A stretch of 36,568 nucleotides of DNA, from contig CALUPB010000025.1 of assembly GCA_944322585.1 (NCBI GenBank), positions 1 to 36,568 on the forward strand, written 5' to 3'. Every line of letters starts with the position of its first letter. The first letter of the stretch is position 1. Of this stretch, positions 24,189 through 33,387 are shown piece after piece. A program made the translations under genes and the position numbers. Origin of the DNA: an uncultured Bacteroidales bacterium. Its GTDB lineage: Bacteria; Bacteroidota; Bacteroidia; Bacteroidales; UBA932. The notes beneath the pieces were generated by a model that made no database searches, was not told where the DNA came from, and worked only from the letters and a program-made list of their open reading frames with translations.

Positions 24189-24571
24189 GAATAGTAGTAG
24201 ATACTAATGTCATAGCCTCTGCCATATACTTTGAAGGGAAGCCATACGAATTGCTTAAACTGATTATGGAAGAAAGGATTTCCGCCATAGCCAGTAAAGA
24301 TATTGTTGAAGAATATGAGGAAATCCTTGCCAGGTTGCAGCAGAAATTCCCTAAATTAAGCAAATCAGTCCCGTTTCATGAAATTGTAGGAAAGTTGATC
24401 ATAATAAATGTCTCATCTGATATCTATGTATGCAGAGATCCGGATGATGACAAATTTATATCCTGTGCAGTCGATGGGAAATGCGTATATATCGTTAGTG
24501 GTGACAATGACCTGTTGACATTGAAAAATTACGAAGTAATTGAGATAATAACAGTAGCACAGTTTTTTTGA
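24185..24571 (+). CDS. PIN-domain toxin (ribonuclease)
   Basis: A 128-residue PIN-fold protein. Acidic metal-binding residues are visible at Asp6 (VVDTNV), Glu43 (VEEYEE), Asp87-89 (DPDDDKF) and Asp107/Asp109 (SGDNDLL), the expected set for an Mg-dependent RNase. It belongs to the family often annotated as putative toxin component, PIN family (COG1569-like). Its start overlaps the antitoxin stop, so translation is coupled. The RNA target is unknown. Confidence 0.9.
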   Translation: MRIVVDTNVIASAIYFEGKPYELLKLIMEERISAIASKDIVEEYEEILARLQQKFPKLSKSVPFHEIVGKLIIINVSSDIYVCRDPDDDKFISCAVDGKCVYIVSGDNDLLTLKNYEVIEIITVAQFF

Positions 24572-24625
24572 AAGATTCAACGAGTAATAATACACTCTTT
24601 CAGACAACATATCTGTTTGTAGTAT

Positions 24626-24886
24626 TCAGTTCTTTTTAGGAAGCCTGAAAGCATCATAGTGGTTACTCAAAAGGAACCTGCGGATATCCTCGTCTGAATA
24701 GAAAAACTTGTCTCCGATTTTAGTGTATGGCAGATATCCTTCTTCCCGGTATTTCCGCAGAGTCCTTTCGCTGACTCCCAGCAAAGCCATTATGGATTCG
24801 TTGTTGTAGACTTTCAGAGTTACTTTTGCGAGTCTTGCCAAAGCATCTACCAGTTTGTTGATACTGATTGAAGTATGATCTTCCAT
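24626..24886 (-). CDS. Helix-turn-helix protein, excisionase/MerR-like
   Basis: An 86-residue protein. The C-terminal half is a winged-helix motif of the excisionase/HTH_17 type (SIMALLGVSERTLRKYREEGYLPYTKIGDKFFYSDEDIRRFL). These small proteins are standard in Bacteroidetes integrative elements, where they bend DNA for excision or regulate mobilisation genes. It is convergent with the PIN toxin gene across a 54-base gap and lies upstream-antisense of the element's replication-type genes. Confidence 0.85.
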   Translation of the reverse strand: MEDHTSISINKLVDALARLAKVTLKVYNNESIMALLGVSERTLRKYREEGYLPYTKIGDKFFYSDEDIRRFLLSNHYDAFRLPKKN

Positions 24887-24985
24887 TTGTTCCGCCTTTG
24901 ATTTCGGGACAAAGGTATGAATTTATTTTATAAATACAAGTGCTTTGCTAATATATTGTAGAAATATGCAGTAAGAGGCGGCAGT

Positions 24986-25477
24986 TTATTTTTGCAATGT
25001 GTATATCTGGAACTCGACTGTGGAATTGAACTGGGCAGCTATTTCCTGAAGTCTTTGAAGGCTTATGCTGCTTTTTTTGATCATGTCTCTTGCCCCCTGG
25101 TCGCTTATGTTCCTCTTTGCGGCAAATTCAGGTATCGAGCACCCTAAAGCCTCTATGTATCTTTTCAATACATTCTCTTTGTGCATGGCCTCGGAATCCG
25201 TGACCATAATGTCAGTGATGTCTTTGCCGTTTCTTGTGATGCGCATACTCAATTTCGAGCCAAATGCTGCGCAAATGTCTGCAAGCATGGATAGCTTCAT
25301 GTCATCCTTGCTGATTGCGCGAGAAATCGTACTTTCTGCAATTTTTGTGGCTTCGAAAATCTGTTTTCCCGATAGACCGATACTATCTTTCCAGTCAAGA
25401 AAAAATTTCAATCTCTTGACTTTTAGGATATTCTCCTTACTGGTGCCTCTTCCCCTTCTTGTGTTAGCTTCAATCAT
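24986..25477 (-). CDS. Regulator with two tandem XRE-like helix-turn-helix units
   Basis: A 163-residue protein. Residues ~25-80 (KFFLDWKDSIGLSGKQIFEATKIAESTISRAI) and ~105-160 (LKRYIEALGCSIPEFAAKRNISDQGARDMI) look like two copies of a lambda-repressor-type helix-turn-helix unit. Each ends in a similar LADICAAFGSKLSMRI / LQEIAAQFNSTVEFQI segment. The spacer holds a VTDSEAMHKEN sequence. It is divergent from the primase-like gene (140-base gap) and is a good candidate repressor of the element. The family is not certain. Confidence 0.7.
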   Translation of the reverse strand: MIEANTRRGRGTSKENILKVKRLKFFLDWKDSIGLSGKQIFEATKIAESTISRAISKDDMKLSMLADICAAFGSKLSMRITRNGKDITDIMVTDSEAMHKENVLKRYIEALGCSIPEFAAKRNISDQGARDMIKKSSISLQRLQEIAAQFNSTVEFQIYTLQK

Positions 25478-25617
25478 TAAATTAGCAAATAACTTGTATT
25501 ACTCAAAGAAATGAAGTATTATTGCAGATGCTAATTATATTGTTATTCTGCTTGTAGTATATCGCAAATATAAGAAGAAGTCGAAAGCAATGCAAGCAAA
25601 AAGAGGCAATACAGCAG

Positions 25618-26559
25618 ATGATAATTGAAGAAATGAAAGAAATGCTGAAATCAGTCCCTATATTGCATATTCTGAAATCGATGGGCTATGAAATAAACGG
25701 AAGAAGAGGAATGTATCTGTCCCCTTTCAGGAAAGAATCGATACCATCATTCCATGTCGATTCCAGGCTGAATGTCTGGTATGACTTCGGCAAGGGGGAA
25801 GGCGGTGACAATATCCGGCTTGTCCAGCTTCTCAAGGGATACAGTTTTAAAGAGGCTGTGCATTTTATAGAAAATATACAGGGCATATACACTGCACCCA
25901 TAATTAAAACCTGCAACATATCATCAAATGTCAGGCAATCAAGTTTGGTTCCGGTATTGATTACGGATATTGTAAATCCGGCACTGCTTGACTATGCAGC
26001 TTCAAGAGGTATTCCTTCAAATATCCTCAGACAATTCTGCAGACAAGTTCATTACAGAAATCTAAATAACGGAAAGGAGTATTATGCAATAGGTTTCCCT
26101 AACAACAATAATGGATTTGTATTGCGAAGTGCCTATTTCAAAGGTACCTCAAAAGGCGGAATTACGACACTTGACCCTGAAGGCAGAATAGTGCAACGTC
26201 CAGCGTCAGAAATTACCCTGGTCTTTGAAGGCTTCTTTAATTTTCTGTCGTACCTGGCAATCAGGAAAAAAATCATACCAGGGGACGATGTGCTTGTCAT
26301 GAACAGTGTTGGGAACATAAAGGCGTCGTTATCATGGGTCTCAGCACATAAAGAAGCTGAATGTTATCTTGATAATGATGCGCCAGGCAGAAAAACTCTT
26401 GACAGTATCACTGACAGATGCCCTGGGGTAGAAATATGCAATCATTCCATTGAATATGACGGATTCAATGATCTTAATGAATATCTGAAAGCGAGACTGT
26501 CGGAAAATCTTGAACAAAACATAGGAACAATAGAAGTTGTCAAACATATAAAACATTGA
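25618..26559 (+). CDS. Toprim/CHC2-like primase protein of a mobile element
   Basis: A 313-residue protein. The N terminus resembles the DnaG CHC2 zinc-finger fold (ILKSMGYEINGRRGMYLSPFRKESIPSFHV, then NVWYDFGKGEGGD), but the zinc cysteines and histidine are replaced, so no metal site is left. The C-terminal half is a Toprim domain: VFEGFFNFLSYLA holds the catalytic Glu, and CYLDNDAPGRK the DxD-type aspartates. Such proteins are common in Bacteroidetes mobile elements, with presumed roles in replication of the transferred strand. It ends 3 bases before the ArdC-like gene, so both are one operon. Confidence 0.85.
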   Translation: MIIEEMKEMLKSVPILHILKSMGYEINGRRGMYLSPFRKESIPSFHVDSRLNVWYDFGKGEGGDNIRLVQLLKGYSFKEAVHFIENIQGIYTAPIIKTCNISSNVRQSSLVPVLITDIVNPALLDYAASRGIPSNILRQFCRQVHYRNLNNGKEYYAIGFPNNNNGFVLRSAYFKGTSKGGITTLDPEGRIVQRPASEITLVFEGFFNFLSYLAIRKKIIPGDDVLVMNSVGNIKASLSWVSAHKEAECYLDNDAPGRKTLDSITDRCPGVEICNHSIEYDGFNDLNEYLKARLSENLEQNIGTIEVVKHIKH

Positions 26560-26562
26560 CTT

Positions 26563-27666
26563 ATGGGAATATCTGGAAGCATAGATCCGATAGCTAGAAA
26601 GTATGCTGATATATTTGTAGCAAAATTTTCCGAGATAGACGCAAATGGCTGGCAGAAACCATGGATATGTGCCCGTCCGGATATCGTGCCACAGAACATT
26701 TCAGGCAGACCGTATAAGAATGGAAACGCATTGTTCCTTATGCTGGCAGCATCTGTAAAACAATACAGATACCCTCTGTTTCTGACATATAATCAGGCAA
26801 AGAATTTTGGCGCCAATGTCCGTAAGGGAGAGACATCATATCCTGTCGTATATTATGCCGAGTCAGTATGTGATGCCGAGACAGGTCATAAGACAGACAT
26901 TACTCCTGAAGAATATCGCCTGATGGATAAGGAAGAAAAACAGCAATATAAATTGAAATGTCAGATGATAAAGAACAATGTATTCAATCTTGACCAGACC
27001 AATATCGCAGAAGCAAGACCTGATATTATAAGAAAACTTGACAAGAAGTATTGCTCGGCAGAGGAGAAAACAATAAGGGATACAGAGGTCCTGAAAGTAG
27101 ACAAGATGCTCCAAGAGCAGACATGGCTTTGTCAGATTAAGTTATCTGAAGGGGATTCCGCGTATTACAGTATATCAAAAGATTTTATTGAAGTCCCCGC
27201 AAAAACGAGATTCCCTGATCAAAGATATTTTTACGGGACATTATATCACGAAATGGCTCATTCTACAGGAGCACCCGGCAGACTGGACAGGGACCTGACC
27301 GGAGGCTTCGGGTCGAAACTTTATGCCGGCGAGGAACTTGTCGCAGAATTGTCTTCGGCGATAATGTCTTGCATTACCGGTCTTGATTCTACTATAAAAG
27401 AAGAGAATCTGCAGTATCTGAAGAACTGGTCCGAAGTAATAACAGACGATCCTAAAATCATCTTTTCAGCAGTAGCTAAGGCTTCAGCCGCAGCCAATAT
27501 GATATGCAGGGAATTGAAAATCGAACAGGCTCAGGGCATTGATATGACAGATTTGACAGAAGATGTAAATGTCAGTAAGAATATGTATAGTGCATTGGCG
27601 GATATGTCAGTAGAACAGCAGGCAGCTCAGGAAAATCTGTACTCAGGAGTCTCAATGCACAGATAG
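26563..27666 (+). CDS. ArdC-like anti-restriction / ssDNA-binding protein with zinc metallopeptidase domain
   Basis: A 367-residue protein. The N-terminal domain (about 1-140, with WQKPW, NISGRPYKNGNALFL, and NFGANVRKGETSYPVVYY) is the ArdC/TraC-type ssDNA-binding fold. The C-terminal domain carries the zinc-protease signature YHEMAHSTG (HExxH) and a downstream Glu-rich EELVAELSSA that supplies the third ligand. Such proteins protect incoming plasmid or element DNA from host restriction and may bind the transferred strand. It is tightly coupled to the primase-like gene. Confidence 0.88.
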   Translation: MGISGSIDPIARKYADIFVAKFSEIDANGWQKPWICARPDIVPQNISGRPYKNGNALFLMLAASVKQYRYPLFLTYNQAKNFGANVRKGETSYPVVYYAESVCDAETGHKTDITPEEYRLMDKEEKQQYKLKCQMIKNNVFNLDQTNIAEARPDIIRKLDKKYCSAEEKTIRDTEVLKVDKMLQEQTWLCQIKLSEGDSAYYSISKDFIEVPAKTRFPDQRYFYGTLYHEMAHSTGAPGRLDRDLTGGFGSKLYAGEELVAELSSAIMSCITGLDSTIKEENLQYLKNWSEVITDDPKIIFSAVAKASAAANMICRELKIEQAQGIDMTDLTEDVNVSKNMYSALADMSVEQQAAQENLYSGVSMHR

Positions 27667-27718
27667 TGCCTGTGTAGAGTTTATGGCAGGAATACTGCCC
27701 GTACAAAAAAGAAAAAGA

Positions 27719-28478
27719 ATGGCATCAGTAAAAGTCAAGTTCCGCCCGTCATCCGCAAAAGGCAAGGAAGGCAGCATATACTATCAGGTAATCCACAATC
27801 GTATACCACGACAGATAAAGACAAAATACCGTATTTATGCTGACGAATGGGATGACGGCATGTCTTCTGTGAAGATCTCCCTACCGGATGTCGGCAGAAA
27901 AGCATATCTGTCTTCAATCAATGATCTCATAAACTGGGACATCAGGCGGCTGCAGACTATAATAACAATCCTCGACAGAAAAGCAGAGCCATACACATCA
28001 GATACCATAGTGATGAAATTTACCCTTCAGGGAGAAGAGCAGTCCATGTTCGGATTTATGCAAAGCGTAATATGTCAGTTGAAACGGCTGAACAGACTCA
28101 GGACATCGGAGACCTATACGGCAGCGCTCGCAAGTTTTATGAAATTCAGAGAGGGATGCGACCTGTTGTTGAGTGACATAGATGCTGATACAATGATGCT
28201 ATACGAGGCATGGCTCAAAGCAAGAGGAATATGCCCCAATACTATTTCTTTTTATATGAGAATTCTCCGTGCCGTATACAATCGCGCGGTGGAAAAAGAT
28301 CTTACGGAACAGAAATATCCTTTCAGGCATGTATATACCGGAATAGACAAGACAGTCAAGAGAGCAATCCCGTTGAAAGCAATAAGGCAGATAAAAAAAC
28401 TTGATCTGACGCTGAAACCTCATCTGAATTATGCAAGAGACATGTTCATGTTTTCATTTTACACCCGAGGAATCATCA
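27719..28478 (+). pseudogene. Tyrosine integrase truncated by an IS element
   Basis: The N-terminal ~250 residues of a second Bacteroidetes integrase, starting MASVKVKFRPSS. The core-binding domain is intact, and the catalytic domain is cut right at MFSFYTRG, before any catalytic Arg-His-Arg-Tyr. The frame then runs 5 codons into IS sequence and stops at 28489. A further in-frame ATG lies at 27683. The missing C-terminal part is not found on the other side of the IS, so the insertion was accompanied by a deletion or rearrangement. It is non-functional as a recombinase. Confidence 0.85.
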
Positions 28479-29812
28479 GTGTCCGGTAAAAAATCATAAA
28501 AGTTCTTTGAAAATATTGAAAGTTAGGTAATTGTAGAGGTTAAGCGAGTCAACCGATTTGAATTTATCTTAGCCATACTAACATAGAATGACATATGCAT
28601 AAAGGAAAATACGTGTTCTCTCAACTTTTAGACTTCCTTGACCGCAACGACTTCAACTATCTCGCACGGAAATATGGAGGGGACAAGTATGTCAAACAGT
28701 TTACCTGCTACAACTAGTTGTGTGTGCTGATGTTCGGCCAGCTTTCCAACCGCGAAAGTCTGAGAGATGTCGTTCTTGCGACCCAGGCTCACGCATCAAA
28801 GGCTTATCATCTCGGTTTTGGCAAGTATGCAGCCAAGAGTACCCTTGCGGATGCCAACAACAAGCGGGATTACCGTATCTTCGAGGAGTTTGCCTACAAG
28901 GTCATTGCTGAAGCCCGGAAGTGCAGGATAGTTGACATCTTCAAATTGAGCGGCAATGTCTATGCTTTTGATTCCACGACAGTTGACTTATGCCTGAACG
29001 TCTTTGAATGGGCGTTGTTCAGGAAAAAGAAAGGCGGCGTCAAGATACATACCCTGTATGATCTGGAGACCCAGGTTCCGACATTCTTTCACATTACCCC
29101 TGCAAGAGTCCATGACATGAAAGCAATGGATTCCATACCTTACTAGGAGAACTCGTTCTACATCTTCGATCGAGGTTGCAATGACTTCAAGCGCCTTCAT
29201 AACATCGAGAGCATCGGAGCATACTTCGTCATAAAAGGAAAGAACAACAACGACTTCAAGCCGATGAAATGGAAGCGCAGATTCCCTTCCGAATCAGGCA
29301 TCCGGTCAGATGCGATCGGCTATATGGCCGGCCAACTGACTATGGAGAAGTATCCTGACAAGGTCCGCAGAGTCATCTATTGGGACAATGAGAGCAAAAG
29401 GAAGTTCATATTCTTTACAAATGTACTCACTATCAACCCGGTGACGATTGCAGAACTGTATCATAACAGGTGGCAGATTGAACTATTCTTCAAGTGGATC
29501 AAACAGCATCTGAGGATAAAAAGTTCTGGGGTACTACCAAAAATGCTGTCCGTATTCAAATTTATTCTGCAATTATCGCCTATTGTATGATGGCTATAGT
29601 ACAGAAGAAGATGAACATTGATCGCTCAATCTATGAGATGTTGCAGATTGTATGTATTTCACTTACAGATACAACCGCTCTTGAAGACCTCTTCGCAAAA
29701 CCTAACCACAATATTGTCAATGAACTGAATGGTTCTACCGAACCTACTTTGTTTTAATTGTCAAACTTTTTAATAACTAGTCCGGATTTTTACCGTGATT
29801 TTTACCGGACAC
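28479..29812 (+). mobile_element. IS4-type insertion sequence (about 1.33 kb), inactive
   Basis: The terminal inverted repeats begin GTGTCCGGTAAAAA at the left end (28479 on) and at the right end on the other strand (from 29812). The right end also repeats the GGTAAAAATC motif internally. It carries one transposase-derived reading frame, now interrupted. No target-site duplication is recognisable in the flanks (CATCA left, GAGTG right). The left end interrupts an integrase; the right end lies 58 bases before the AAA+ gene. Confidence 0.8.
28595..29757 (+). pseudogene. Degenerate IS4-family transposase
   Basis: The reconstructed protein would be about 387 residues with the typical N-terminal FSQLLDFLDRNDFNYLARKYGG region, the DDE-domain pieces FDSTTVDLCLNVF (first Asp) and FYIFDRGCNDF (second Asp), and the Y-(2)-R-(3)-E-(6)-K-type signature ELYHNRWQIELFFKWIKQ (Glu). 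Three lesions break it: TAG at 28715-28717 (a position where relatives have Gln), TAG at 29144-29146 (relatives Glu), and a one-base loss in the A-run near 29517. It cannot make an active transposase without suppression and frameshift. Confidence 0.88.
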
Positions 29813-29841
29813 GAGTGATATAAAAATTCAAAAACAATTTC

Positions 29842-29849
29842 TAAATTTG
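29842..29849 (+). promoter_or_regulatory. -7 box TAAATTTG for the AAA+ gene
   Basis: A TAnnTTTG match 22 bases before the ATG at 29871 and only 30 bases beyond the IS end. The -33 region falls close to the IS end and shows no TTTG, so the IS may have altered the original promoter. Confidence 0.35.
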
Positions 29850-29870
29850 TACCCTTTAAGAGTAGAAATC

Positions 29871-32800
29871 ATGGCCTGGTCTTTCAGAAAAAGGATAAGA
29901 ATCGCTCCGGGGGTACACATCAATTTGAGCAAAAGCGGGGTCAGCACGTCATTCGGTCCTAAAGGTGCAAAAATCACGGTGGGACCCAAGGGAACTTATC
30001 TGCACACAAGTATCCCGGGGACGGGTTTCTACAATCGTCAGAAAATAGGCCCGGCTCCGGAAGGGAGACCTGCGTCGGCTTCATCGTTTTCAGCACCGGT
30101 ATCGGAATCGTCCCGGACTACGCAGATCCCTGCCAGTCAGCCGGAGAAGAACAACGGATGCCTTTTTGCATTTATCTGGGGACTCCTCGCTTTCAGCATA
30201 ATGATGATTCTTGCCGGAATATCAAGCATTAACGAAAAACCTCTGACAGAAGACCACACGACCGACTGGCTTCTCATCATATTCTTCCTTCTGCAGGCTT
30301 TTTTCTGCGTCGGATGGCTCGTAAGACGTGCGGTTGTCAGACAATCAGGAGTGATAACCTCCGGAGGATTCAATAAAGCGGGAACTCCGGCCAGGAAGAT
30401 ACAGGTTCTGAGAAATCTGGTTTCAACAGAAGAAAATCCACTGAAAAGACAGATTCTGAACAATTGCCTCGGTCATCTGATAAGGGAAGAAGCCGAGAAG
30501 TACATCAAACCACAGGTTGAAAAATACAGGCGTAAGGTTCAGCGGAACCCTGTGCAGACAAACAAGGAAAGGCTCGACTTTTTTGCCGGACAATACAATT
30601 CTGCGATGGAAGAAGCCGGGAAACTCATTACAGACATCGATTCCAGCTTGAGTGAGAGAGAACTAAGCCAGTACAAAAATTTCTGTGATGCGTTTCAGGC
30701 ACTCTGCAAATGCAGCAAGATTTGGATTGTGACATCTAGAACAAGAAACACGGATCTGAAATCTTCTGCACAAACGACTGTCGAGAGGGAAACGGTGAGG
30801 TTGGGAAGCGGATATTTCTCCTATATGAATACATCCTGTAAGGTTCCGGTCCTTCCGACCAAATACGGTGTAAAATGCTATTATTACCCGAAGTTCGTCA
30901 TCTGTGGAGAGTCAGTTGACAAGTTCGAGGCATATCCTATAGAGAAGGTCTCGTTTGAATTCAGGGCAACTCGTTTTGTCGAAGACGGGACACTTCCGGC
31001 CGACTCCATACAAGTGGGCACTACCTACAAGTACGTCAACAGAAACGGCGGTCCTGACAGGCGGTATTCCTACAACCCTGCAATACCTGTCATGCTTTAC
31101 GGAGAGATCTGTATCAGTCCTTTCGGTGACATTTTCCAGGCGAGCGACAGTGATGCGGCAAGGCGTCTTGATTCGGCATTCCATGCCTTGAAAGATGAAA
31201 GTAACGTTGTATCAGACATCTGGACTGCAGCCCAGAGGAATATTCCGTTTCCTTCGGACAAGACTACAGGCAGTCGTCAAAGAGCCGGTTCTCCGTTGCC
31301 GGATGACCTGTTAAGGGAGGCGGCACATCTTGTGGTGACTTTACAAAAATGTTCTACATCTGTCCTGCAACGAAAGCTCGGTCTCGGCTATGCCAGAGCA
31401 GGACGGCTTGTGGAAATGCTTGAGGCTAAGGGAATCGTGGGACCTCAGTTCGGTTCGTCTCCACGGCAGGTTCTTGTGACCGATTTGTCGGAAGCGGACA
31501 GACTTATCGGTTTTTCGGACGTGTCTGTTCCGGAAAGGGACAATGTCGGCGAACGATATTTCAACGATTTGCTTGATGCCGCAAAACGTTTGTTGGATTT
31601 ATGTGACAAGTTGCGCAACGACAGGGGGTTCTGTGAAATTGTAGAAGAAACTGCTTCTGCCGAAATCACTTGGGACGGGAAGATTCTGACCGACCCGCGA
31701 GATAAAATTCAGGCCTTGCTTTTGGCGGATGTCATACGTTCTCATAAAGGTCTTGGACATGATTTCGACCTGTCTTCGGATGATGGCCTTGGGCTTTTGG
31801 TCTTCATCACGATGATGGTCAAGCCGGATTTCAGTTTCGAGTATCGTTTGTTGGATGTGATACGGGAAGGGCTTGCGGCAACAGTTGAAAGTCTTGTGAG
31901 ATCTACCGTGGAGACTATGTCCGGAAACGAGGATGTTTTCATTCTGGAAGTCTGCCTGAAAAAATATGACAAGCGGTTGCATAACAGGTATGTCGTGCTG
32001 TTGTACCGTTTTGCCTCATTGATTGCAAAGGCGGATAAAAGCGTTTCTTCTACCGAGGCGGAATGGCTCAATAATATTATGTCCTTAAAGGAGCCGGAAG
32101 GGGTTGAAGACGTAATGGTGTCAGGTAAGATAGAGAAGAATACAGAGCCTGCGATTCCTCGTGCAGACCCGATGAAGGAATTGGAATCTTTGGTCGGACT
32201 GTCGACGGTAAAATCTGAGATCCGAACGCTCGCGAATTATGTAAAAGTTCAAAGAATGCGGGCTGCAAAAGGTATGAAGGTGTCACCTGTGTCATATCAT
32301 TGTGTTTTTACAGGTAATCCGGGAACAGGCAAGACGACGGTAGCCAGGATTGTATCCGAGATTTACAAAGATCTTGGTATTCTGAAAAAAGGGCATCTGG
32401 TCGAAACCGACCGTTCCGGTCTTGTCGCTGAGTATGTGGGGCAGACAGCCGTAAAGACCAATAAGATAATAGACTCGGCTTTGGATGGTATTCTCTTTAT
32501 AGACGAGGCATATTCTCTTGTCGGAGGAGGCAATTCCGATTATGGCAAGGAGGCCATTGCTACATTACTTAAAAGAATGGAGGATGACCGGGATCGGCTG
32601 ATCGTGATTCTTGCCGGATATACGGACGATATGGAGCACTTCATTTCCACCAATCCCGGGCTTCAGTCTCGTTTTAACCGCTACATCGAATTCCCTGATT
32701 ATTCGGCTGAAGAATTGTTCCTGATATTCGGAGCCAGTGCGGAAAAGTATGAATATAAACTGACCGAAGGAGCAAAAGTCTCTCTGAAAGAGGCTATTGA

Positions 32801-32966
32801 AGAAGCGATTGCTGGCAAGGATAAGAATTTCGGTAACGGAAGGTTTGTCCGGAACCTGTTCGAGAAAGTTGTTGAGAACCAGGCGAACCGCATTTCCTCT
32901 ACTGCCGACATCACTGCCGACTCTTTGGCCACCATAGAGGAAGAGGATATCCGAAAATCCGTATGA
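29871..32966 (+). CDS. Multidomain DUF4236 / membrane / FtsK-gamma / TerB-like / AAA+ ATPase
   Basis: A 1031-residue protein with an unusual domain order. Residues 1-55 match DUF4236 ([21 protein letters not shown]...[14 protein letters not shown]). Two membrane helices follow (about 98-118 and 133-152), then a helical/soluble region (175-470). A FtsK-gamma-like winged helix is at about 475-540 ([14 protein letters not shown]...[29 protein letters not shown]). A helical TerB-like region (560-740, ending [14 protein letters not shown]) precedes a CbxX/SpoVK-type AAA+ module: Walker A GNPGTGKT (815-822), Walker [11 protein letters not shown] (874-883), arginine fingers in GLQSRFNR, and sensor 2 in [10 protein letters not shown] use the ATG at 29871, with its TAnnTTTG box upstream. 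It overlaps the rsgA start by 4 bases. The overall function is unknown; a membrane-anchored remodelling ATPase is likely. Confidence 0.85.
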   Translation: MAWSFRKRIRIAPGVHINLSKSGVSTSFGPKGAKITVGPKGTYLHTSIPGTGFYNRQKIGPAPEGRPASASSFSAPVSESSRTTQIPASQPEKNNGCLFAFIWGLLAFSIMMILAGISSINEKPLTEDHTTDWLLIIFFLLQAFFCVGWLVRRAVVRQSGVITSGGFNKAGTPARKIQVLRNLVSTEENPLKRQILNNCLGHLIREEAEKYIKPQVEKYRRKVQRNPVQTNKERLDFFAGQYNSAMEEAGKLITDIDSSLSERELSQYKNFCDAFQALCKCSKIWIVTSRTRNTDLKSSAQTTVERETVRLGSGYFSYMNTSCKVPVLPTKYGVKCYYYPKFVICGESVDKFEAYPIEKVSFEFRATRFVEDGTLPADSIQVGTTYKYVNRNGGPDRRYSYNPAIPVMLYGEICISPFGDIFQASDSDAARRLDSAFHALKDESNVVSDIWTAAQRNIPFPSDKTTGSRQRAGSPLPDDLLREAAHLVVTLQKCSTSVLQRKLGLGYARAGRLVEMLEAKGIVGPQFGSSPRQVLVTDLSEADRLIGFSDVSVPERDNVGERYFNDLLDAAKRLLDLCDKLRNDRGFCEIVEETASAEITWDGKILTDPRDKIQALLLADVIRSHKGLGHDFDLSSDDGLGLLVFITMMVKPDFSFEYRLLDVIREGLAATVESLVRSTVETMSGNEDVFILEVCLKKYDKRLHNRYVVLLYRFASLIAKADKSVSSTEAEWLNNIMSLKEPEGVEDVMVSGKIEKNTEPAIPRADPMKELESLVGLSTVKSEIRTLANYVKVQRMRAAKGMKVSPVSYHCVFTGNPGTGKTTVARIVSEIYKDLGILKKGHLVETDRSGLVAEYVGQTAVKTNKIIDSALDGILFIDEAYSLVGGGNSDYGKEAIATLLKRMEDDRDRLIVILAGYTDDMEHFISTNPGLQSRFNRYIEFPDYSAEELFLIFGASAEKYEYKLTEGAKVSLKEAIEEAIAGKDKNFGNGRFVRNLFEKVVENQANRISSTADITADSLATIEEEDIRKSV

Positions 32967-33355
32967 TTATGACAGACTCACCGCAGACAGGCAAGACAGC
33001 CACGATTGTGAAGCATACCGGAAGCCACTATCTTCTTTCGTGTCTTCCGGAGTGGAATCTGTTCCCGGCAGTGCTGAGAGGAAAGATACGGCTGAAAGGC
33101 AGTTCCGCCACCAATTCCGTGGCGGTGGGAGACAGGGTGGTGTATGAGAGCACCTCGGAATTTCCGACATTCGAGAATCCGGCGACGATAGTTTCGGTGA
33201 TGGACAGGAAGAATTATGTCATCCGCAAGTCGGCCAACCTGTCCCGTCAGGCGCATATAATAGCGGCCAATCTCGACAAAGCTTTCATAGTGGTCACATT
33301 GGATTTTCCGGAGGTGAAGCCAATTTTTTCGAATAAGAACACATATTTATGGTAA
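32963..33355 (+). pseudogene. rsgA: rsgA, 5' fragment (ribosome small-subunit GTPase), truncated
   Basis: The first ~119 residues match RsgA, the circularly permuted GTPase that checks 30S maturation. The OB-fold domain is clear (ATIVKHTGSHYLLSC, GKIRLKG, NSVAVGDRVVYE) and runs on to DRKNYVIRKSANLSRQAHIIAANLDKAFIVVTLDFP. The normal protein is about 300 residues. Here the frame leaves the family after FPEVK (about 33,320) and ends 12 residues later in AT-rich DNA. All GTPase motifs and the zinc domain are missing. Its ATG overlaps the AAA+ gene stop (ATGA), as in an operon. A junction with foreign DNA, or an assembly join, explains the break. Confidence 0.85.
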
Positions 33356-33387
33356 AATTATAGATTAAGGCTGGCTTATAAAGAATA

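Noticed and set aside
28595-29757. In-frame TAG codons read as recoded glutamine (alternative genetic code)
   Set aside because: One TAG falls where relatives have Gln but the other where they have Glu, and there is also a frameshift; the remaining genes show no in-frame TAG. Decay is the simpler reading.
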